DNA of 64,000 nucleotides. It comes from a virus. The DNA is taken from positions 1 through 64,000 of the IMG/VR virus record IMGVR_UViG_3300037294_000176; one strand, 5' to 3'. The notes under the pieces are model-generated. The model was not told the origin of the DNA and searched no databases. It saw only the letters and a program-made list of their open reading frames with translations. Numbering within the stretch: position 1 is the first letter of the stretch; each line of letters opens with the position of its first letter. This document shows, piece after piece, positions 57,997 to 64,000 of this stretch. Both the position numbers and the translations under genes were made by a program.

Positions 57997-58549
57997 CGTC
58001 TGGGAAACAGAAAACGTATTGAGTGAGAACCTTATTAGCGAGCTCGACAGAATTGCTCGTATCTCAAGGTACTTAGCGATACCTCAGGGTGGCGGTATGT
58101 GTTTGTACGGGGCTAAAGTTCCTACTTACATTGACTGCTACCTGAGTGAAGCGATGGAAGAGGCATCTAATACTCGCCTCAAACCTATCATTTCTTTCTT
58201 ACGTCTGAATAGTGCCAATCATGACACTGAGTTTCGTGTTCATTCTGACACTGTCATTTTGGGGCAGTTGCCCACTCACGCATCCGTGTTTTACTTAGAA
58301 ACATCTAAAGACAGCGGTACAGCATTCTTTGAGCACCCGGTTCACGGTTGCAAAGACCCTTCTAAGTCACTAATCTTCACACAGGATGATGGCCTTTGGG
58401 TGCCCTACAAGAAATATAACGCTAAGAGAAACTCACTCTTGACTTATCGTTCCGAATTGTTTCATGGAAGGTTCCCATGGAAGGCAAGGGGAAACAGTCG
58501 CAAAGATGGTAGAATTGTTATTGTAAAGTTCATGGAGCAAGCACTATGA
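57989..58549 (+). CDS. 2-oxoglutarate/Fe(II)-dependent oxygenase-like protein, 186 aa (TTG start)
   Basis: The double-stranded beta-helix signature is present: FRVHSD with H85 and D87, FFEHPVHG, SLLTYRSELFHG with H159, and R175 in DGRIVIVKF as the likely 2-oxoglutarate anchor. This is the prolyl-4-hydroxylase-like type common in large phages. The substrate is unknown; location among replication genes leaves both protein hydroxylation and base modification open. TTG 57989 is coupled to the preceding stop. Confidence 0.78.
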   Translation: MADVWETENVLSENLISELDRIARISRYLAIPQGGGMCLYGAKVPTYIDCYLSEAMEEASNTRLKPIISFLRLNSANHDTEFRVHSDTVILGQLPTHASVFYLETSKDSGTAFFEHPVHGCKDPSKSLIFTQDDGLWVPYKKYNAKRNSLLTYRSELFHGRFPWKARGNSRKDGRIVIVKFMEQAL

Positions 58550-58737
58550 CACACGAATTCAGAATACAAAAGGAAAATACAAACACATTGTATCGCTTGC
58601 AACCCTCAGAAGATGGTTACGAAATGGTCACCCTAAACGGTGACACAGATGAGGTGTTAGCAACTAATAAAATTGACGTCTCAACAGAAGAAGAGGCGTT
58701 GATCATCTTTAACAGCTTCGAGAGCACAATCACATGA
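58546..58737 (+). CDS. hypothetical protein, 63 aa
   Basis: Coupled by ATGA at both ends. Acidic small beta-rich protein (YEMVTLNGDTDEVLATN). No family recognised. Confidence 0.6.
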   Translation: MTHEFRIQKENTNTLYRLQPSEDGYEMVTLNGDTDEVLATNKIDVSTEEEALIIFNSFESTIT

Positions 58738-59021
58738 TGACAAGAGAGCAGCTAGTCTATCTGTGTATAGCAGAAGAGCTTGGCGAAGTTGCTAAAGAGT
58801 TTTCTAAAGCAATCCGCTTTGGGCTACACGACACGGCGCATGAAGGTCGTAGTAACCTAGCACGTATTAACGAGGAGTGGTCTCAAGTCAATGCCTTGCT
58901 CGACATTTTGTCGTCAGAGTATGGCGTAACGCTCGAAGTATCAGAATTCGAGAAAGAGAAAAAGTACGCCAGATTTGAACAGTACTACGCTTACTCTCAA
59001 GGAGCAGGCCGGGTATGTTAG
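58734..59021 (+). CDS. MazG-like nucleotide pyrophosphohydrolase, 95 aa
   Basis: All-alpha NTP-PPase: EELGE at residues 14-18 supplies the EExxE metal-binding helix, and the second helix NEEWSQVNALLDIL gives the ExxxD-type partner. Single-domain MazG-like enzymes of this size are common in phages and hydrolyse non-canonical (d)NTPs or alter alarmone levels. The substrate cannot be told from sequence. It could act with the DUF5664 protein on the nucleotide pool. Confidence 0.72.
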   Translation: MMTREQLVYLCIAEELGEVAKEFSKAIRFGLHDTAHEGRSNLARINEEWSQVNALLDILSSEYGVTLEVSEFEKEKKYARFEQYYAYSQGAGRVC

Positions 59022-59860
59022 CAATCATAGACGGCGACGTGCTGGCCTATCAAGCATGTAAAACGCGATGGGGTAACTCTGTCCACCAGCAAGGTTCTGA
59101 CATTCGTGTCATTCCTGTTGACCCAGACGGAAATAAGATTATTCCAGAGTTTAGTAGAGAAGAGGACACAGAGTACCGTCAAGAGTGTTGGAGAAACTTT
59201 AACCAAGACTTAGACAGACTACTCAATAAGCTCTACTGCACTGACTATATTATGGCAGTAAAAGGTCAAGGAGACTTCCGAAAAATACTCTACCCTGAGT
59301 ACAAGATGAACAGACACAAACCAGATGCGCCACACCGCTATCTTAATGACTTTGTTCCGTCTATTCGAAAGCTCGCTATCTTTGAGAATCTTGCAATTGC
59401 AGCCAATGACTGTGAAGCTGATGACCTTATTCGAATCTGGGCAGAAGAAGCAAGGGCGTATAATCAAGAGTACATTGTTTGTTCTATTGATAAAGACTTG
59501 AGATGCATTCCTGGACGTCACTATGTTATGCACTACGATCCTAGTAAACAACGGATTTTGAATATAACAGAAGACGCAGCAAAGCGTTTCTACTACGAGC
59601 AACTCCTTAAAGGAGATCCTACGGACAACATACCTGGAGTGCCACGAGTGGGCGAGGTAAAAGCTGCAAAGCTGTTGGCTGAGTGCGAAACCGAAGAACA
59701 AATGCAAGAGACTGTTGTAGAACAGTATCTCTTAGCTTACGGTCCTGACGAGTGGTACCATCACTTTCTTATCAACGGAAAGCTTATCCATCTTCAGACG
59801 CATTACAACGACTACTTTGAATGCCAAAAAGACTGGCCAATCATCAAAGAACTGTTGTAG
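59015..59860 (+). CDS. 5'-3' exonuclease (T7 gp6 / flap nuclease type), 281 aa
   Basis: Removes RNA primers and degrades DNA 5'-3'. Begins with the catalytic strand (LAIIDGDVLAYQ), followed by FRKILYPEYKMNR, then ANDCEADDLI (acidic cluster), VCSIDKDLRCIPG and GDPTDNIPGVPRVGEVKAAKLL, the helix-hairpin-helix that grips DNA. All acidic metal ligands expected of FEN-type nucleases are visible. ATG 59015 overlaps the previous stop. Confidence 0.9.
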   Translation: MLAIIDGDVLAYQACKTRWGNSVHQQGSDIRVIPVDPDGNKIIPEFSREEDTEYRQECWRNFNQDLDRLLNKLYCTDYIMAVKGQGDFRKILYPEYKMNRHKPDAPHRYLNDFVPSIRKLAIFENLAIAANDCEADDLIRIWAEEARAYNQEYIVCSIDKDLRCIPGRHYVMHYDPSKQRILNITEDAAKRFYYEQLLKGDPTDNIPGVPRVGEVKAAKLLAECETEEQMQETVVEQYLLAYGPDEWYHHFLINGKLIHLQTHYNDYFECQKDWPIIKELL

Positions 59861-59869
59861 GATATTGTA

Positions 59870-60355
59870 ATGAGCTTTACCGGTACTATACCGAAATTTG
59901 ACAAAGTGGTTGTATCTAAATTCCTAAACGGCCACTGGAACTTCCATAAACAAATGGGAGAACGAGGGTACGTAGGTTTCATCTATGTCATTTATGATAA
60001 AGTTATGAACCGAGCGTATCTCGGGAAAAAGCTTTACTATGGTACCGGTCAAGTGAATAAAGGTGTTGAAAGCAACTGGCGGCGTTATATGTCGTCGTCA
60101 GAAGTACTCAAGGCTCACTTTAAGGAGAGACCTCTCAGTGAGTTTGAGTTCTATTGTGTAGAAGAATACAGAACAAAAGGGACACTTAGCTACGCTGAGA
60201 GTTGGTCTTTGTTCTATGTTGAAGCACCTACGAGTAAAATATTCTACAATACCATGATCGAAAAGGTATGTTGGAAAGTGACAGAACCTATTTCTGAGGC
60301 GCATAAGACGCGTCTGGTAGAGCTATTAGAAAGACTTGAAAATGGCGTTGGTTAA
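59870..60355 (+). CDS. Seg-like GIY-YIG endonuclease, 161 aa
   Basis: Begins its core with GFIYVIYDKVMNRAYLGKKLYYG, in which (G)FIY...YLGK stands for GIY...YIG. It continues with ESNWRRYMSSSEVLKAH, (F)EFYCVEEYRTKGTLSYAESW and a final NTMIEKVCW, the pattern of the SegE-type GIY-YIG proteins of large phages. Possibly a homing nuclease or a replication/recombination nuclease. It sits as a free-standing gene between exonuclease and primase-helicase. Confidence 0.72.
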   Translation: MSFTGTIPKFDKVVVSKFLNGHWNFHKQMGERGYVGFIYVIYDKVMNRAYLGKKLYYGTGQVNKGVESNWRRYMSSSEVLKAHFKERPLSEFEFYCVEEYRTKGTLSYAESWSLFYVEAPTSKIFYNTMIEKVCWKVTEPISEAHKTRLVELLERLENGVG

Positions 60356-60503
60356 AAATCTTATCATTGCAGCAGGGCTGTCGTTGCTGTTGGCAGCTTT
60401 TTTTATGTGGCTTCCGACTGTGACAACAGTAAGTCAGTTACTTTTGATTGCATCAATAATGCTGGCAGTAGGTGTTCTTATTGACGTAAAGGAGAAATCT
60501 TGA
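60342..60503 (+). CDS. small two-TM protein, 53 aa
   Basis: ATG 60342 lies inside the end of the nuclease gene. Two hydrophobic helices at residues 5-23 and 31-48 with a charged end (DVKEKS). The stop overlaps the TTG of the primase-helicase. A membrane protein here is unusual; function unknown. Confidence 0.6.
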   Translation: MALVKNLIIAAGLSLLLAAFFMWLPTVTTVSQLLLIASIMLAVGVLIDVKEKS

Positions 60504-62380
60504 GCGCATTCAACAAAAGCAGAAACAAGAGCAAAGCACTAAGTAAGCAGCCTTGTATCAATCCAGAATGCGGTTCGAGTGATGGACGGCAGGTATATGA
60601 AGATAACACTTCATTCTGTTTCTCCTGCAACAAATTCTTTCCTGCTATTCAAGGCGATTTTACAAAAGCTAAAACAAGGACTGAAGAGGTGCAAAAGTAT
60701 GAAGGCAAGAAATCGATTGCAGGTATTCAAAACTTAGGTTCAAGATTTCTTAAAGATAGAAAAATTAGCCTTCAAGTTTGCGAGTTCTTTGGTATTAAGG
60801 TCTCCGTAGACAATCTTACTGGTGAGATAACGACTCATTACTATCCTTACGAGAACGAAAACGCGTACAAGGTTCGTGAAGTCGCAAACAAACGCTTTTC
60901 TTGGATAGGACACTCAAAAGATCTGTTTGGGCGTGACAAGTTTAACGGTGGCGGCAAGCGAGTCATCATTGTAGAGGGCGAATTAGATGTAGGTGCCGTA
61001 GCTCAAGCGTCGCAGGACAAGTACGGTAAAATCTATCCGGTAGTTGGTCTGTCATCAGGAGTGATGCTTGAGTCTATTATTGAAAACAGAGAGTGGTTAC
61101 GTAGCTTTGAAGAGATTGTTCTGTTTTTTGACCAGGATAAAGTAGGCCAAAAGGCTCTGAAAGAAGCTCTTAAAATACTTGGCAATGACAAATGTAAGAT
61201 TGTAAAAACTTCTTACAAAGACGCTAATGAAGTTCTAATGCTGACCAATGACAGCAAGAACATCATGAACTTGATCTATGAGGCAGCCCCTTATATTCCT
61301 TCAGGAATGATCAAGAAAGAAGAAATCTGGGCGGCAATCGTTAGCAGCCAGAATCAAGTGGTTATTCCTTATCCTCCCTGTGTACAAGGTCTAAACACTA
61401 AGCTCAAGGGCATGAAAGGTGGAGAAATTACACTCTTTATCTCTGGAACAGGCTCCGGCAAGACCACGCTTATGAAGGAAACCTCACTACACTTGATTGC
61501 TTTTCAACCTCAGCTTCAAGTAATCATTGATACGGTAAACTCTAAACTAGAGCCGGAGCAAGAAGAAGTCCACACCTTCAAAATCAAGGTTGGTGTTGTT
61601 AGTCTAGAAGAACCACCGCATGAAACCGGCAAAAAGTTTGCAGCAATGGCTCTTTGTAAGAACCTCGGAGAGGAAGAAATTCCTCTGAGTGAGCTTCGGC
61701 GTGGCTTTGACATGGTTTTTGATGATGAAGCTATTATGCTTCTTGACCATCAGGGCTCAATGAATGATACGTCTATCATTGAAAAGCTAGAGTACATGAT
61801 CTTAATGGGTTGCACTCACTTGTTTATTGACCACATCACAATTCTCGTCTCAGAAGGCGCTGAAGGTCTAACCGGCAATGAGGCTCAGGATAAGGTGATG
61901 AATGACCTTCTGAAGCTTGTAACTAAGTACCCACATGTTTGGATTGGACTTGTGTCGCACTTACGCAAGACTCAAAATAACAAGCCGTTTGAAGCCGGTA
62001 ACATGCCTACAATTGATGACATCAAGGGTTCAGGCTCTATCAAGCAAATTTCGTTTGATATTGTTGCCTTCTGCAGGGACATGACGGCTGAAGATGAGGA
62101 TCAACGTAACACAATTGAGATGGCAATTCTCAAGTGTCGCAGAACAGGTCTCACTGGAACAGTTCCAGGCTCCAAGTACGACCACAAAACAGGTCGTTTG
62201 CTATATCTAAAAGACGCGGTCAACCAAGAAGCCTTTTCTCTACGCGACACTAAAACAGTTCGAGTGGAAGAAGTCGCTAAGGTTGAGCGAAAGAAGCCAA
62301 ACCCAATCATCACAAACAAATCACCAATTGCTCCTGGCAACATTGTGATTACGCCTAAAGCTGCACCTAAAGGGTTTTAA
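60500..62380 (+). CDS. T7 gp4-like primase-helicase, 626 aa (TTG start)
   Basis: Bifunctional replication protein. Zinc-binding domain with C19, C24, C40 and C43; TOPRIM primase with VIIVEGELDVGA (about residue 155) and VLFFDQDKVGQKA (about 207); RecA-like helicase with Walker A SGTGSGKTT (K321), Walker B-type LFIDH and a later GSGSIKQISFD motif. It unwinds DNA and primes lagging strands with the polymerase and SSB encoded nearby. TTG 60500 follows AAAGGAG and overlaps the preceding stop. The C-terminus is Pro/Lys-rich rather than strongly acidic. Confidence 0.93.
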   Translation: MSAFNKSRNKSKALSKQPCINPECGSSDGRQVYEDNTSFCFSCNKFFPAIQGDFTKAKTRTEEVQKYEGKKSIAGIQNLGSRFLKDRKISLQVCEFFGIKVSVDNLTGEITTHYYPYENENAYKVREVANKRFSWIGHSKDLFGRDKFNGGGKRVIIVEGELDVGAVAQASQDKYGKIYPVVGLSSGVMLESIIENREWLRSFEEIVLFFDQDKVGQKALKEALKILGNDKCKIVKTSYKDANEVLMLTNDSKNIMNLIYEAAPYIPSGMIKKEEIWAAIVSSQNQVVIPYPPCVQGLNTKLKGMKGGEITLFISGTGSGKTTLMKETSLHLIAFQPQLQVIIDTVNSKLEPEQEEVHTFKIKVGVVSLEEPPHETGKKFAAMALCKNLGEEEIPLSELRRGFDMVFDDEAIMLLDHQGSMNDTSIIEKLEYMILMGCTHLFIDHITILVSEGAEGLTGNEAQDKVMNDLLKLVTKYPHVWIGLVSHLRKTQNNKPFEAGNMPTIDDIKGSGSIKQISFDIVAFCRDMTAEDEDQRNTIEMAILKCRRTGLTGTVPGSKYDHKTGRLLYLKDAVNQEAFSLRDTKTVRVEEVAKVERKKPNPIITNKSPIAPGNIVITPKAAPKGF

Positions 62381-62384
62381 CTAA

Positions 62385-64000
62385 ATGATCAACCGGAAAC
62401 ACATCAAGGTCGATTATTCTCGTGATGCCTTGTTTGACGAAATGGGACTGCGTCGTCTCAAGGATTCTTACATGGCACCTAACGAGAAGTCGCCTCAAGA
62501 TCGTTTCTCTTACGTTGCTAGAGCGTTGTCCACAGACGCTGCTATGGCACAACGTATCTACGACTATATTAGTCAACACTGGCTAAGCTTAGCCACACCA
62601 ATACTTTCATACGGAGCCTCCAAGAAAGGGCTTCCTATTTCATGCTACCTTGCTTTTGTTGATGACACGGCAGACGCTCTTGTCAACACGCAAGCCGAAG
62701 CCAACTGGTTGTCAATGCTTGGTGGTGGCGTTGGTCTGGGGATTGGTATTCGCTCTGAAGACCACAGGTCTGTAGGTGTGATGCCTCACCTGAAGACGTA
62801 CGAGGCTAACTCACTGGCCTACCGTCAAGGAAAAACACGTAGAGGCTCGTTTGCGGCCTACCTAAGCATCAGTCACCCTAACGTCAAGCAGTTCATTGAT
62901 ATGAGAAAGCCTACAGGTGATGCTAATATGCGTTGTCTGGAGCTCCATCATGGTGTCAATATCACAGACGATTTCATGCAACTAATTAAGCGTTGTATGC
63001 AAGATACTAACGCTGACGACAGCTGGGACTTGATTGATCCTCACTCAGGGAAGGTCAAAGAAACAGTCTCCGCAAGAGAACTTTGGACTTCAATCCTCGA
63101 AACCCGCATGCGAACTGGTGAACCATACATTCATTACATTGATGCGAGCAACCGAGGTCTTCCTGACTTTCAAAAGAAGCTCGGTCTTAAAGTCCAACAG
63201 TCAAACATTTGTACTGAAATTACTCTAGCAACTGATGCAGACCGTACTGCAGTATGCTGTCTCGCCTCAGGTAATCTTGAGTACTGGGATAAGTGGAAAG
63301 ACAATTATCAGTTTCACAGAGACATTGCTGAGCTTCTTGATAATGTTCTCACCTTATTTATCAAGAAAGCACCTAAGGAAATTTCGAGAGCTGCTTTCTC
63401 AGCCACGCGTGAGAGAGCTATCGGTTTTGGTGCACTTGGTTGGCATGCCTTGCTACAGCAGAAATCTATCGCTTGGGAGTCAGCCACAGCTGTTTCCCTG
63501 AACAAGCGTATCTTCAAGCGTATCAGAGAGTTTTTTGATCGTGCCAGCTACGAACTTGCTATTGAGCGTGGTCCCTGTCCAGACGCAGCTGACAGTGGTG
63601 TTATGGAACGGTTTAGTCACAAGCTGGCGATTGCTCCAAACGCATCCACTTCAATCATCATGGGTAACACGTCAGCCTCCACTGAGGCCTTCCGTGCCAA
63701 CGCGTATCGCCAAGACACTTTATCAGGCTTGTTCCTCAACAAGAATAAGTACCTTGATGCTATACTTAAGCTTCGTTGCAGTGATGCAGAGTACGTCAAG
63801 GCCTGGCAGGTCATTGTAACTTCTTCCGGCTCATGCCAGAGCCTAGACTGCCTGACCAATCATGAAAAAGAAGTGTTCAAAACCGCCTCTGAGATTGATC
63901 AGCTATGGACAATCCAACACGCTGCAGATAGACAAGAGTTTATCGATCAATCCCAATCTGTTAACCTGTTCTTCAAAGCCGACGTCTCTGTTGGCTACCT
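62385..64000 (+). CDS. nrdA: ribonucleotide reductase large subunit (class I type), partial, at least 538 aa
   Basis: Makes dNTPs from ribonucleotides. Open from ATG 62385 to the window end with no stop. Signatures: LATPILSYG ... ISCYL (first redox Cys), LGGGVGLGIG, QQSNICTEITL (the catalytic NxCxE element) and a following CCLASGNL, then APNASTSIIMGNTSASTEAF and DQSQSVNLFFKADVS. No ATP-cone is visible at the N-terminus. The beta subunit is presumably beyond the window. The glutaredoxin at 1115 is a likely reductant. Confidence 0.92.
   Translation, partial: MINRKHIKVDYSRDALFDEMGLRRLKDSYMAPNEKSPQDRFSYVARALSTDAAMAQRIYDYISQHWLSLATPILSYGASKKGLPISCYLAFVDDTADALVNTQAEANWLSMLGGGVGLGIGIRSEDHRSVGVMPHLKTYEANSLAYRQGKTRRGSFAAYLSISHPNVKQFIDMRKPTGDANMRCLELHHGVNITDDFMQLIKRCMQDTNADDSWDLIDPHSGKVKETVSARELWTSILETRMRTGEPYIHYIDASNRGLPDFQKKLGLKVQQSNICTEITLATDADRTAVCCLASGNLEYWDKWKDNYQFHRDIAELLDNVLTLFIKKAPKEISRAAFSATRERAIGFGALGWHALLQQKSIAWESATAVSLNKRIFKRIREFFDRASYELAIERGPCPDAADSGVMERFSHKLAIAPNASTSIIMGNTSASTEAFRANAYRQDTLSGLFLNKNKYLDAILKLRCSDAEYVKAWQVIVTSSGSCQSLDCLTNHEKEVFKTASEIDQLWTIQHAADRQEFIDQSQSVNLFFKADVSVGY

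Noticed and set aside
1-64000. Integrase, repressor, insertion sequences or CRISPR arrays
   Set aside because: I looked for their protein motifs, inverted repeats and repeat-spacer patterns and saw none.

Overview
The window is a single co-oriented block of tailed-phage DNA. Every gene I can support lies on the + strand, packed with ATGA, TGATG and TTGA overlaps. A tape measure of 3274 residues, a GGGAAAG frameshift between tail assembly chaperones, a lambda J-like tip protein and a DUF4055-type portal point to a siphovirus with an exceptionally long tail. I see no integrase or repressor, so a lytic life cycle is likely. The lysis genes and protein families fit a Gram-negative (probably proteobacterial) host, but the host is an inference. 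The window is cut from a longer genome: a gene tail enters at the left and a ribonucleotide reductase runs off the right end.

Layout: (1) 1-7.0 kb holds a tRNA-Arg(UCU), a glutaredoxin and many small, mostly unknown genes. It is interrupted at about 4.0-5.5 kb by a visibly GC-richer cargo block with an Ala/Tyr repeat protein and an Ead/Ea22-like gene. (2) 7.0-10.8 kb holds a non-coding promoter region, the terminase genes and a Gp49-like protein. (3) 10.8-16.1 kb holds structural and receptor-binding genes placed unusually between terminase and portal. (4) 16.3-27.7 kb holds portal, a giant MuF protein, scaffold, major capsid protein, connectors, tail tube and chaperones. (5) 27.7-46.3 kb holds the tape measure and the tail tip. 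(6) 46.3-51 kb holds holin, GH24 endolysin and small (often membrane) proteins. (7) 51-64 kb holds a T7-like RNA polymerase, gp2.5-like SSB, DUF5664 and MazG-like nucleotide hydrolases, family A DNA polymerase, a 2OG-Fe(II) oxygenase, 5'-exonuclease, a Seg-like GIY-YIG nuclease, primase-helicase and the ribonucleotide reductase large subunit.

The most striking feature is the 1542-residue protein at 17873-22501. Its N-terminus is a MuF minor head domain. Its C-terminal half carries, in order and with T7-like spacing inside each motif, the DxxxR element (861-867), motif A (D1011), motif B (R1073, K1077, Y1085), an HSND block (1415-1418) and motif C (H1440-D1441) of single-subunit RNA polymerases. 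I read it as a virion-packaged RNA polymerase delivered with the DNA, analogous to phage N4 vRNAP but carried on a MuF capsid protein in a siphovirus. A second, 750-residue T7-like polymerase sits in the replication block, and four copies of an 18-bp sequence (ACCCCGTTRAMTTAACCC) lie only in intergenic gaps ahead of gene clusters. Together these suggest a two-polymerase transcription cascade: the virion enzyme first, the second enzyme later on the 18-bp promoters. The motifs and repeats are seen directly; the cascade is inference.
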